The notes under the pieces: generated by a model
What the model was told of the DNA's origin: nothing
The model's input: only the letters and a program-made list of their open reading frames with translations
Database searches by the model: none
Program-made: the position numbers and the translations under genes
Shown here: in pieces, positions 11,861 through 24,718 of the stretch
How the letters are laid out: each line of letters starts with the position of its first letter
Numbering within the stretch: the first letter of the stretch is position 1
DNA from: Welwitschia mirabilis
Lineage: Eukaryota; Gnetophyta; Gnetopsida; Welwitschiales
DNA: 64,000 nt
NCBI GenBank assembly: GCA_051453625.1
Contig: JBOZIK010000001.1
Span: 121,237,140-121,301,139, forward strand
Direction of reading: 5' to 3'

Positions 11861-13609
11861 AACTTGATCTTTAGATTCATTGTAACTAATGCAAACATTT
11901 GTATTTTCTATAATGCTCTTCTTATTTTGTTCTTTGTCAATAATAGGATTTGCTTTATCTTTCCTTCTCCTTTCATGGTTTGGCCTCCAAGTAGAGAAGG
12001 AATAAAAAGAGAATTATTTGAAAGAAAGCTTTAATATTAAAATTTATTTTAAAAAATATTCTTAAAATTGCATCATATTTGCTAATATCAAAAACATAAA
12101 ATTTATAGCAATTTTTGCTATTATGTTTACATAATAAACTTAAAAATTTATTTCTTAATTATTTTATCTTTAAAAAATTTTATGCTTCTAGAAGGAAAAA
12201 AATGTTTCATTTTAGGACTATAAATTAAAATTAAAATAGAACTATTTTATATAGATCCTATAATTTATATAAGAAAATTGATTTTTGATCAAATCTATTT
12301 AAATGAGAAAAATAGCCACTTCCTTGCTTCTTGTAATTCTTATTATGAAGGGGATACTCAACTTAGTTTTACTTTTTCTTTTTTCTTAGGTAGTCCTTCA
12401 TTAGATATTATTTTCTCTTATAAATATAATGAATTAGAGGTATTAAATCTTCCATGAGTTTCTAGGATTGTAGTTGCAAAAACTATTGAGTTTGGGGTTA
12501 TCAAAGGTCCTATGGCTTTGATTGAGGGTTTATACTAGTGGTCATGCAAGAATTTATTATGACTTATTATTTATTTTTTATATAATATTTTATCATTTTG
12601 TATGCTTTCTATTATTATTTTAGTTTAGATAAATATACTAGATTTTATAATCTTAGTGGAAGGATGTCAAGGAAGTCATTAGCTAACTCTTTAAAACCTC
12701 TTTAATATTAGAACTTTTCTAATTTCTAGAATCCTCTTAATGTTCATTTAGAATTTTTCTTCTTAAAATTATTTTAATTCCATTCATTTTTATTTAATAA
12801 ACTAATCAAGGATGAAAGCCTTGCATTACTCATCTATAGAATTTTTTTCACTTAATCCAATGATTTCTTATTATGGTAAATCCATTTCATCATGTTGTTA
12901 TATGTATTGTCAAAAACACTATTGCATTTTAGTCTTGATTATCATTTTTAACATGATTTAGTTAAAAGTAATGTTGAATATATTGGATTCATTATAAATT
13001 ATTTTTATAAGAACTAAGATTCCTACATACATTTTGATTTATACCTTCTTAATGTATTCTTAAAATATCTTTTATTTAATGAATAGTTTGTGTGCTTCTT
13101 CATGTAATTTATGAATTCAATCCTCACATTAAGAGATATGTTTATCAAGTTCTTCAAGTACTCTAAGAATGGTAGAGATTTATGTAAATGAATGTGCTAT
13201 GTTCTAAATCTATGCTTAGACTGATTTATTACTTCTTTTCCAAGTGATTACATGAGTTTCTTCCATGGCGTTATTGCAAAACTTATAGGATGAAGTTAAG
13301 TTTTTCATTTTTTAGATTTGAAGAGGCCTTGACATTTATGTAATTGGCTATAATTCTTGATGAACTTCATTAATCCTCTATTCAAAAGTATTGATATGAT
13401 CATTCATATGGTATTTCATGATCTAGCACTGTATAAATTATCAAGGCACTTTGGTACACATCTTGCTTTTCTTTTTATTAAGAGTAATATAGTTAATCAT
13501 TAAAAATTGCAACTAGTACAAACTATTATTAGATATTTAATTTTTTAGTGAAAATAATGCTACTTAATAATATTAAACTAACTTTTAAAAAATTTACTTA
13601 AATACATCT
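11861..13609. other. Unassigned AT-rich stretch beside minus-strand gypsy pol
   Basis: By position the gag of the minus-strand gypsy element should lie here, but no gag motif or zinc knuckle could be read on either strand. No LTR ends were found. Confidence 0.5.
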
Positions 13610-15420
13610 TAAGATGAAATTTTGACTTTGTTATCAAATTTAATTAGAACCATTATGTCCTATACTAAGTGTATGAAATCTATGTCAGATTCATGTCATC
13701 ATATACATATCAAATCAAAATGATAAAATTTTTTACTAAATGTATAAGATTCAAGTGAAATCCATAATATCCTATAAACATTAGATTAAAGTCAGAACAC
13801 CCTATATTAAGTGTACAAGATTTAAGTTAAATCCATAAGGTCCTATATATACTAGTTAAATCCTTAATGTTTTATACTGAGTATATAAGGTTTATACCAA
13901 ATTTATAATTGTCTATAAACATCAAATTAAAATCATGAAAACTTATACTAAGTGAAAAAGTCCAAGTTAGATCCATAATGCACTATAGACACAAAATTAC
14001 AAGGCATACTATACTAAGTGTAGAAGGTCTAAATTAGATTCATTACATCTTATAGACATTAATTAGAACCATGACATTCCATTATAAGTGTATAGGATTT
14101 AGGTCAAATTCATAATTCCCTAAACACATTAAAATAGAACAATATCATCCTATACTAAGTGTACAAGGTCTAGGTCAGATCCATTATGCCTTATAAACAT
14201 GAAATTAGAGTCAGGACTCTATACTAAGTTTAAAAATTCTATATCAAATCAACAATGCCTTATAAATACTAAATAAGAACTATACAAGATTTGATTTATA
14301 TTTATAACATTAAATTAAAACCATTATAATCTACACTATGTATACAAGTTCTATCTCAGATCCATGACATTTTATAGATAATATATATACTAAGGGTATA
14401 AAAACTAGGTCATGTTCATGGCATTTGATAAATATTAAATTAAAATCATAACATTCTATATTAAGTGTATAAGATTAAACTCAAATCCATGATGCCCTAT
14501 AGATAACAAATCAGAATCATATCCTCCTATACTAAGTGCATAAGATTTAGATTAGATCTATGAAGATCCATAGATATCAAATCAAAATCATGATGTCCTA
14601 TATTAAATATATAAGACCTATATTAAATCTATGATTATCTGGAAACATTAAACTAAAATCATGACATCTTATACTATAGATTAGATTTATAGTACCCTAT
14701 AGACATAAAATTAAAACCATAAAATTGTATACTCAATGTACATGATTAAATTAGATTCATGTTGTCTTAAAGATACTAAATTAAAACCATGACATATTAT
14801 ACTAGGTGTATAAATTCTAAGTTAGATCCATGGCATCTTGTAGATATTAACTCTTAATCATGATGTCTTATATTAGTTTTACTAGATTGATATTAGATAT
14901 ATGATGTAATATAGACATCAAATCAAAGTTATGATGTCTAGTACTAAGTGTAAAAAGTTTATATTAGATTCATGACATTCTGTAAATATTAAATCAAAAC
15001 CATGATGTCTTATCTAAGTATACAAAATCTAGGTAATACTATGAAATCCTAGAGATACCAAATAAAAATCATGTCATCCTATACTAAGTGAAAAGTTTTA
15101 GATCAAGTTGATGATGTCATATAGATATTAGATCAAATCTATAATGCCTATACTAAGTGTACAAAATCTAAGTTATATCCATAGTGCCCTCTAGATATCA
15201 AGTTATAACCATGATGTTCTATATTAACTATACAAGATTTAAGTTATATTCATAATGCTTTATACATTTTAAATAAAAAATATGACATCTTATAGTAAGT
15301 ATACATGATTTAAGTTAGATCCATGGTGTCCTATAGACATAGAATCAGAACCATAATACACTATACTAACTATAAAAGATTTAAGTCAAATCCATGACAT
15401 CCTATAAATACTAACTGAAA
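13610..15420 (+). repeat. Satellite array, about 71-bp unit, roughly 25 copies
   Basis: The box TATACTAAGTGTA or close variants recurs near 13661, 13731, 13803, 13873, 13944, 14010, 14081 and 14151, so units are 66-72 bp, mostly 70-71. Each unit has two related boxes of the form ATGAYRYCCTATA. One is followed by CTAAGTGTACAAG, the other by GACATCAAATCA, as if the unit were an old dimer of about 30 and 41 bp. Units diverge by perhaps a quarter, mostly by transitions. It lies next to gypsy pol and could have grown from transposon DNA; no unit was found elsewhere in the window. Confidence 0.92.
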
Positions 15421-16330
15421 ATCATATGAAGAATATGATCTTTTGTGAACTTAGAATTAGAATCATTATGTACTATACAAATTTTATAAGCTTACATTAA
15501 TTTATAATTAAAATCATAACATCTTATGCTAAATTTATGGCCTTCAATTTACTTAGAACTAGGCTTATAATATCCTAGATTAATTTAATAATATTTTATT
15601 AATTTAATAACCCTTTACTAAGTCCAAATTATAATCCTAATAACCTACATTAATTGATAATTATTTATTAAGTTAAAATAGAAACCATGGTGCTCTACAC
15701 TATGTTTTATAATGTTTCACTGACTTACAATTAAAATCATAATGTTCTACACTAATTTTATGAACTTTCATTAACTTAAATACATAATCATAATGCCTCA
15801 TACAAAGTTAACAACCTTATGTTAACTTAGAATTAGAATCATGATGTCTAATACTAAGTGGATGATCTTTCATTAACTTAAAATTATAATCATAACATTC
15901 TATACTGATTCAATGACCTTTTATTTATTTAGAATTAAGATCATAACATCCTTTAATATGTCTATGATATTTTGCTAACTCAAAATCAAAATCATGGTTT
16001 CATATATTAAGTATATAATCATCCATTAATTTAGAGTTATAATCATGACATCCTTTATTAATTCTATGCTCTTCCAATAACTTAGAATAAAAATCATGAA
16101 ATCCTATACTAATTTTGTGATCTTCCATTAACTCAAAATCAAAATCATGGCATTCTATATTAAGTTTATGATCTTTAATTAACTTGAAATTATAATCATA
16201 ACATTCTATAATGATTTGATGATCTTTAATTAACTTAAAATCAAGACTATGCCATCTTATACTATGTTTATGATCTTTCATTAACTCATATTTATAACTA
16301 TAATATTTTGTAATAAGTCTATGGTTAAGT
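15421..16330 (+). repeat. Satellite array, about 51-bp variant unit, roughly 18 copies
   Basis: Directly continues the 71-bp array. Units contain one CATGACATCCTATACTAA-like box followed by TTTATGATCTTTCATTAACT. The TTAACTTA box recurs near 15822, 15873, 15924, 15975, 16025 and 16075, a spacing of 50-51. It appears to be the 71-bp unit with the second CCTATA half replaced or lost. On the minus strand 16000-16281 is open for 93 codons with a 17-residue period (KLIKDHK, IECHDFDF), because 51 is a multiple of three. Confidence 0.9.
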
Positions 16331-19300
16331 GAATCACACCTAGATCTTACATTATTTAAAATTAAAGTGAAGTTAAGTTTTAATTAAGTTTTACTTATAT
16401 TATCCATTAATTTTGCTTTAGTAACACTTTTGTTAAGTATAAAGTTTTATTTTTATCTTAAAACCTCATTTTATATTTTATTCTACTTCTTCATGAGATA
16501 ATTTTTAATGTTTTCCTCCTATTATCTGTTTGTATTTTTACTTAGGTTTTTATCAATTCTTCTTTTAATTCCCACTTGTCTATTGATGTTTGATTTTCAT
16601 AGGTGATGAAGAAATCAAAATTTCTAGATATCTTCAAATTATTTTTCAATAATTTATAAATTTTATCTTCATTAAATCTAGAGGTATGCCTTCTTACAAA
16701 ACTTCTTTAAACATTAAATGGATTACTTATAACTTGTGATTTTCCAAAAAATAATTCTATTATCCCAACTAGAATTTGAATGGATATTAGAGTTAAATTT
16801 ATATAATCTCTTTTTCTTTACCTATTTTAATTTTAGATCATCAAAACTTTGCATGAATCTTGGCTATTTATATACTTATTTTAATTGTAGTTTTCATTTT
16901 TTGTGTCATTTATATGTGGGTAGGATGAATATTATCCTTATGATCATTAAATATATTTTTGATCTTTCTAATGGTTTACTTTATTCTTAGAGGTGATTAA
17001 CTTATAATATTTAATAACTGAAATTTTATAAGTCTACCTTCCATAATTTCATTAATAGAAAACTTCATCAATAGAAACATCATAGGGTCCCCTTAGGAAT
17101 AATTTTAGTTTCTTACTGTGCTACACTTAGTTACTTATATCTTACCTAATATTCTTCATTCTCATTCTTTTGAGTTAGAATACATAATTTATCCTTTATC
17201 ATTAACTTTTAATAAAGGATATACATTTTATCATAGTGATAACAATTGTTATAAACTTTTTTTAAATTAGAGATAGTCAAAACCAATTCCAACACAAGGT
17301 ATTTGACCTGTGATTAAGTTTTACTTTCTCTTATCTTTACCTATTAAAATAATAAAGTTTTTACAAGTACTAATTAACTTTTTCTTTCTATGAATTTAAT
17401 GATGAATTTCTATTATATATTCTTAGCTCATTCCCATGGCATATTTCTTGGATTTAATGCAAAGGGAGAGAATAAAAGTGGTTTGAGTTTCTCTTCACAT
17501 AGTGGAGCTCATTTTTTAATGATAATATGTTTCCTCCTTATTTTTATTTTTTTTTTGGGGGGAGGGGTTTATTTCTGTCAATCTTACTGAATCTTCCTTT
17601 ATTATGGTTTATAGATGAAATAATAACAAGAAGAATCATTAGCTAAGACTTCTAAATCACCTTCACATAGGATGAAAAAAGTGATACAACCTTCTTATTT
17701 TATCATTCAAAAGGTTAAAGATGAGAAGAGAAACCCCTCTACTTGACATGTAGCAAGCATAAGGTTATAGTAAGAGCATTTTTTCCCTTTCTTCTTATTT
17801 ATCCCTTTATATTAATTTCTTCTTACATCATTATTTACTTATTATTATAGTATTACTAGAGAATTTCTTACCCTACTCTTTCCTATAATAAAAATAAGTT
17901 AAGCATGAACAAATACTTGGAAAAAGTATTTATTCCTCCATTAATGTAAGTGATCTATCAATCCTACCTTCTACCAAGACTAGATATTCCAAGTTTTTGT
18001 AAATTGAAAGGTAATCATTCTAATAAGGTAGTTAACTTTGATGACTTTTTATAGACCTATAACTTCTTAGCAATGTCTTCCTTATATAGCTACTATTATT
18101 TAGTATTTATGGTACCTCCTACCTCCTCTTCCTCTGTTTCCTCTAGCTCTAATGTGAAAAAGAGGTTTTCTACCATACTACATAAGCTTACTCTAAAAAC
18201 TTATGGATTATTTTCTATTAGATAAGCTAAGAGGTTAGAGGTTCTGATTCTTACCAAGGCTAGCTAATGGTCATATTGGGATGATATCTTTCAGTAATGA
18301 GATGGATGAGGATGCAAATTTAATGAATAATTTCAAGCTATAATGTGAACAAATTATTCTGCATTTTATCTAGTCAATGATGCATGGGACTAAATTTCCC
18401 AAAACTTTGAATTAATTATTAATAAAATAAATATATGCATTGCATGACTTACATAATATGTAACAATTGGAGGTGACTAAAGTAATCATTTAGATATTGG
18501 AGTTAAATTTTTTTTCTTATCCTAGAATAATAAAAATATATAAGAATTTTCATTTTAACTAATAATTTTTTTAAATTATTTATTTACAAGAATAGATGAG
18601 TTTTCTCCAATTGAATAAGTAAGTCATCTATAATAAGGTCATTTAGTTAGAGGTAAGTGTAGTAATGCGATCATATAAGGATGTACACATTACACATTTA
18701 GAGCACATTCTTAATAGGATCTTATAGAATATTTCCCTCTTTTTCATATGTGCTACTATTAAAAGAGCATTTATAGATATTCATCCAATGTATAAAGACA
18801 TTGTTAAATCATTACTATAATACGTCTATAACCATGGATTATTTTCTCCCAACCAACATTGAAGGGGAGATTCTTCTTAATTTATTCAAGTCTTCATCAA
18901 ATGATTTCTACCTGCATTCTCCCAATAGTCATGAGAATTTGAATGGTGACTAATGTAAGCATATCTTAAGAAATATCTAAGTGCATCCTGCATGACACCT
19001 TATTTTCACATACATTCTTGTTATACTATGGCTTTTCCTTTTTAATGAAATTGTTTTTCACCTTTTTATAATTAAAAAAAATTTAAAAGATGGATTATTT
19101 TTTCTCTAATATTGATTATGATGTTTCAATGTATTAAAACTAATTTTGATAATTAAGTTAAATAAAGTAAAAAATAGAAAAGAATCATAAATAAAAACAT
19201 GGAAATGTATGTACATAATAAAATATTGATGGAAAAAAATTAGTAGAAAAGAGAAAACTAATGATTTATCTTATTCAATAAATGATCTCTCTTTAATATT

Positions 19301-21559
19301 AGTATACTCTAAAGTGGCAAGTCTAGCTAGATGGACTAGCTAAGTAGTACTACCTTTAAGTTCTAGTATGTGGAATATTAAGGAGCCAAGTTAGCACATC
19401 AAATAATCTATATTATGAAAATCCCATGAATTCCCTACATATCCATTAGATAACCCCATTTTCATGTTAACCAAATAATGTAAGTGGATTTATGTCCTTT
19501 TCACAAGGTTTATACCCCTTGAATAGTAATTATAACTTTTATTACTAATGAGTCTTTTTCATTAATTACATGATAACATATTTGATGCATTATAAAATAC
19601 ATAATCATGATCTTTTTTTATCTAAGATAAAACATGGTCAATATGATATCTTATCACACTAGGATAAATTTTCTTAAAAGGAACCTTTGGCAGTGTTGGT
19701 AGATATGGGAATTCCATTGAGGATTCAGTTTGTTATGCTTCATAAGTTCTCAATCTTCTAATAGGGGTTGTACTTGTCATAGAATAATAATTATCACTTA
19801 GATGCTATAAGATCAATGATGTTTCTAGTATTATTAGAGCCATTTCTTATTTCCTAAACTTATTGAGTGTATAGTACTCCCACATGATCATTTTACTTTC
19901 TAATATTTTGGTATGATTGTAGGTTGTAATCAAGTGAGTCCATCTCTGAATAGCTTTTGATCTTATCATTCATTAATTATAAACATTAGATATACTTGGT
20001 TTCATCATAATCACTTCCTATTTGAGTGGTACTTTATGAAGTTTGTACATCATGTTATGCATCATTAATTAGGTTATCTTATGATTTCTACCAAGATGTT
20101 TTGCTAGGTTAGGATTTAGGGTAGGTATACAACTTTCTTCATGTTTCTAGTTGTCCATTTTTATCTTTATTTTTTCTCTTAATTAGTTTACTAGGTACTT
20201 GAAAGTCACTTTTATACTTTTTTGTTATAATATATAGGACTTGATCATTCATTAGTTTTCTTATTGTCTTTTTATTTTCAGTTGCAGTTTTATCCATAGG
20301 TGTTGATCTCCTTTTAGCACTTTGACAAATTACTTTCTTTTAGTTCATAATGATAATTTTTCCCCTATGTTATTTTAGCATATTTTTTAGTTTAACACAT
20401 GCACTTACTACTCTTGAATGATTTTGAGTTTAGGCACATTAAGGATTTTTTTCTTTACATTACTTCTTCCTACTTCTTGTATTATCACTGCACTATCCTG
20501 ATACTCCTTTCTGTACCTCATGATCTCCTCCTTTTTATGCTTTGTTGGTGATGATTTCTTAGCTTTTACACCTCTTTTGGCCTTCATCATAATTTTTTGA
20601 GGCCTTACTATTATTATTATTAACTCATTTACTTTGCTAGAATTCATTTTTTATCAATCTTTCTTAGAGAAATATCACCTGCCTTATCATCCAGATAACA
20701 TAAGTGGATGAAACATAATATGCATTACTATATTTTCCTTCTTATGTTAATGTAACATGGGATGTATCAATTCATTTGTAAGGGGTATAAAATACTTTCA
20801 AGATATTCTTGAGTAAAATTTTTAATTATGGAATCATTTTTGAGATTTTATAATACATATATAAGATGTACTAATTTGGTTATGATTTCATATTATTTTT
20901 GTGATATGCATCATAATATTATTTAGCAGGACATGCACTAGATAACAAGTTTCCTATACATATTTTCTAGATGAATAAGAGTGTTTTCCTTCTCCACATT
21001 CACCTATGAACTCTCATGCACCATGAGGGGAGTGATGTTATGATTATTTTTTATGGATTTACCCCTTGTGGATTGTATTTAAAGCTTATTAACTTATTTA
21101 TACATATCATTTTGAGTTATTATTATTTTAATTATATATATACATCATCATTTTTCTAAGTTATCATGTTTTTACCTTATGATAACTTTTGCGTATGACA
21201 TTTAATTTTTATCTTATGATGTGATAAATTTTTAAGTAGGGGCTAATGTAAATTACAATGCTCTTGTTTTTTTTATGATTATAATCATGGAAATTTGATT
21301 TTTTAGCCTAATTTATAAAGCTTATTATCCTCATTATTGTTTAGATGACATACAAGACAATAGTATGATTGCACACTTTGCTAAGTTAATACATCTAGTT
21401 CATTAGATTTGATATTTAGTCCTACATAATAAGCTTTCTGAACTAAACTCATGTTTCCCTAGTTACTTTTTATTTTAGTTGATTTGGCTTATAATTTTTA
21501 GTTATTCACTTACTTTATTAGGAATTAACAAAGCTACATGAAGGGCTATGTTGCAATGT
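16331..21559. other. Long unassigned AT-rich region
   Basis: No retrotransposon motif, LTR end, polypurine tract or RNA gene was recognised. Weak coherent reading occurs on the plus strand at about 18660-18900 (for example ATIKRAFIDIHPMYKDIVKS) and on the minus strand at 20408-20647, a Lys-rich 79-codon frame. Neither resembles a family I know. These may be decayed transposon accessory ORFs or chance. Confidence 0.4.
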
Positions 21560-22740
21560 CAAATTTTATGTATTTAATGGTGTATTTTGAGTATTTTAAT
21601 AGGTTTAAGTTAAATTTGAATGATTATGGAGAATTGATGGGATGATCATGGAAATATACAATCCTTAGCATATTTGAAGGAATTTCAGGCAAATTCTAAT
21701 ACTTCGCATTCTGAGGAGGAGTTTAATGATCTACAAGGAGGCTAATTTTCCTTAGTCAAAGAGTTTAGAAGGATAGCATTCCTCTAGTTATCTTAATGAC
21801 AGTGCCAAATGACAGATAATTTGAAGATCTGAGATGAATGCTAGTATGTACTAAGGCTAGAAACTAATGAATCATCTTTTATTATAGGGTGTTATTCCCA
21901 TAGTCGTTTAGACAATAGTCAAGATAACAATTATTTTATATGAAAAATGAACAATTATCTTATATGATAAATGAATTATCTTTATAATAGGGTTATTCAT
22001 TTCATGTGGCTATTAGCATTTCATTTCTAACTTCTATGATTTTTGTTCTAAAATCTTCCATGTAAAACTATAAATACTTCCTTTCCTTCATTTCCAAAGC
22101 CCTATTTTATACCAAAAAGTCTTGCGATGGAAGATTGAAGGGTAAGAGATTCATCTTATCTACAAAGAAAACTCTTCCTTAGTGTTGGACTTTATATCCT
22201 CGATTGATATGTTTCTTATTTATAAGTGGATGATTTGTTCATGATTAATAACAAGATTTATTTATTTTTATTATGTACATCTCCCTTATGGTTTATGTTG
22301 GTTATGATTCCATGATAGTTTCATAGTTAATCTAGATCATAAGGAAAATCTTTGAGAGGTTGATATTATTAGTTTTAAGTACTTGCATTATATTTCATCT
22401 TGTATTTTCATAGTTATAATAGTTATATTTATGTCTATTTTGTTTGATGTTCTTTATAGCTTATGTTGATTAGGGGTAAGCTATAGTTTTTCTTAACTAA
22501 TCTAAATTATACAGATCAATCTTGATGATAAAATATTTGGTAGTAGAATAGATTCATTACTTAAATTTATTTCACTTACATCTTATTTATAAGCATTGCG
22601 TTAGCATTTATCTTGTATTGTATTTTACATTATTTCTTATTTTCATTTACTTAATATAAAAGACAATAGGAATAATTCTCTAACTTCTAGCCTAGTGCCT
22701 TTAATGTATTACAACATTTGGATTAACCCCCATCTCTACT
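21560..22740 (+). repeat. Probable LTR of an unassigned element
   Basis: The layout is LTR-like: an upstream AT/GC-mixed U3-like part (21600-21860), a TATA-like box CTATAAATACTT near 22068, then a leader. It ends near TGTATTACAACA at about 22715, followed by TTTGGATTAACCCCCATCTC, where a TGG-starting PBS would lie. No partner LTR is in the window and the start is not defined. Its right side abuts the truncated LTR at 22825. Confidence 0.3.
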
Positions 22741-22824
22741 AGCATATGTTTTTGTGCAAGCATTTATGACTAATACAAACTACTTAACGATTAATAATTT
22801 CATAAATTCACATTGCAATAAGGA

Positions 22825-23311
22825 TTCATCACACAATACCAAGGTAGTTATTCTCATAAGCAAATGGATCTCCTTGCCCAAGTTTATGCAATGCCACAAG
22901 CACTTTAATGCCAAAAGAGAGATGGAGAAATAGGAGGCCTAAGGAGGTTTATATAGGTTTGGATGATGAACTAATTTAGCTAAAAAACAAACTAAAATGA
23001 TTACATTATAATTTTAGTTAGAAACAAAACTTGATTCTTTTTCATCCACTAATTTCATCCTCTAGTAGTAGGTAAGTGACTACAATATATCATAGTAATA
23101 AATGTAATGACTATTTTGTGGTTATTATGACTTATGTTAGAATATATTTGCCAATTGATGTCAAACTAATTCCTCTAGTGTAGTGCAAATTTNNNNNNNN
23201 NNNNNNNNNNNNNNNNNNNNNNNNNNNNNNNNNNNNNNNNNNNNNNNNNNNNNNNNNNNNNNNNNNNNNNNNNNNNNNNNNNNNNNNNNNNNTTGTGGTT
23301 ATTATGACTTA
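22825..23311 (-). repeat. Left LTR of the Athila-type element, outer fragment
   Basis: Matches 37583-37893: CCAAGGTAGTT, CAAATGGATCTCCTTGCCCA, GCCAAAAGAGAGATGGAGAA, TTTATATAGGTTTGGAT and onward. Homology fades left of about 22825, so the end is truncated. It includes the 100-N gap and its 77-bp flanking duplication. The copia element interrupts it after the target site ACTTA at 23307-23311. Confidence 0.85.
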
Positions 23312-23369
23312 TGTTAGAATATATTTGCCAATTGATGTCAAACTAATTCCTCTAGTGTAGTGCAAATTT
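23116..23369 (+). other. 77-bp exact duplication around a 100-N gap (assembly artefact)
   Basis: Bases 23116-23192 and 23293-23369 are the same 77 bases on either side of a 100-base run of N (23193-23292). Both include the target site and the first bases of the copia LTR. This is what overlapping contig ends look like when they are placed side by side without merging. The true sequence most likely has one copy and no gap. Confidence 0.9.
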
Positions 23370-24652
23370 GTTAGAAATTGTGTGTAGAAGAGTTTGAGTT
23401 ATGTAGATGAAAATGTGGACCAAATACACCAAAGAAACTGCTAAGTTATTTACTTCTAGTGGGAGTCAACTGGATCCTAGAGGGGTCAACTACACCTAAA
23501 GCAGACATAACAGAAATGAACTAAACCCAGAGGGATCGACCGGATCCTAGAGGTGTTAACCAGCCTATGCTCTCAAGAACTAATAGTCCCAGACTAAGAG
23601 GAATGAGGTTGACTGGATATTCATAAGGTCGACAAAATTTAAGAAGCTGACAGTCAAGTCCTAGACTAAAAGGAAAGGTATCAACTAGACTCAAGATGGG
23701 GTGGACTAATCCTGAGAAGTTGACAAAATCCATAGTTTCAGACTGAGAGACAAAGAGGCGATCAGACCTAGAATGGGGTTGACTGAGTTCTTATGGAGTC
23801 AACTGGATATTTATAGGGTTAACTAGACAGTATAGAAAAGTAAATCATGTAGATGTTATGTATCCATTACCTAGTTTTTACCTAGCCATTATCTAGCCAT
23901 TTATAGTCATTGAAGCTGTAATTCAATTTTATAAACCTTATTAATCCTCCATTATAAATACCTAGGCAAGAGATGATCTAGATATATTTTTGGCATATTT
24001 TCAAATTGGCATATTCTTTATAAATCTAAAAGATCAATTAGTATATTACATTGGAATATCTATTGTGCTGATTCATATCTGATTGAGGAGATCTAATCTT
24101 GGATTAGGACATCACTAAGAATCAGATCTAAGGATTTTATCAATATATTCAATTGGAGAATAGCTTCATTCTATATACTAATACTGAACATGTGATATCA
24201 GAGCTATGAAGACTTCATTCCATCACTTCTATTTATTATCAATGATTAAGACTTAGCCTATAAAAGTCCATTGTCAAAGGTTGAGACTTAGCCTGTAAAT
24301 GTTCATTGTTAAGGTTGAGACTTAGCTTGTAAAAATCCACTTGTAAGGACTAACAGATGAGCTTGGTAAAACCTATGAATTAATAGATATCCAAGATCAA
24401 TTTTGGGAGAAGCTGATTGTCGAGAGTGGAGTAGGGAAGTTTCCAAACCACTATAAATCTTATGTGCATCCAAATTGGTAGTTTCTATTTTATGGTTTAC
24501 ATTCTATTTCTATTTATTCTTTGTATGCATGATTGTAATTTCATTATTTGTTTTTATGAAATCTATGATTAGAATCTGTTAAATTATTTTGAGCTTGAAT
24601 TTTTTGTGAAAGAACCTATTCACCCTCCTCTTTAGGATTCTTGATCCTATCA
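23312..24652 (+). repeat. 5' LTR of the non-autonomous copia element
   Basis: Pairs with 31377-32723. U3 carries many short GTCGAC or GTCAAC-type motifs (for example GGATCGACCGGATCC near 23534 and GGTCGACA near 23626). A TATA box ATTATAAATACC is near 23951. The downstream part has three copies of a roughly 40-bp unit with GACTTAGCCTGTAAA (about 24248-24355). The two LTRs differ at dozens of positions, so the insertion is old. It ends in CA at 24651-24652. Confidence 0.92.
23951..23962 (+). promoter_or_regulatory. TATA box of the 5' copia LTR
   Basis: ATTATAAATACC lies about 640 bp into the LTR and is conserved in the 3' LTR near 32021. It is the likely core promoter for the element's genomic RNA; the start site is not determined. 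Confidence 0.6.
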
Positions 24653-24654
24653 TT

Positions 24655-24668
24655 TGGTATTAAAGCCT
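24655..24668 (+). other. Primer-binding site, initiator tRNA-Met type
   Basis: TGGTATTAAAGCCT lies two bases after the LTR end and matches TGGTATCAGAGCC with two C/G-to-T/A changes. It would prime minus-strand cDNA synthesis. Confidence 0.85.
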
Positions 24669-24718
24669 AGGTTAGTCTTTGAGAGATCTTTATAGATTTA
24701 GACTTAAGAACCCTAAAA

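Noticed and set aside
13610-16330. Regular repeats that could suggest a CRISPR array
   Set aside because: The units are contiguous with no unique spacers, diverge gradually, and no cas-like gene exists. The DNA is clearly plant nuclear. It is a satellite.
16736-17590. Two short plus-strand frames (84 and 66 codons)
   Set aside because: Both are Phe/Leu/Ile-rich as expected of random AT-rich DNA, share no motif with each other or known proteins, and the second ends in a G/T homopolymer.
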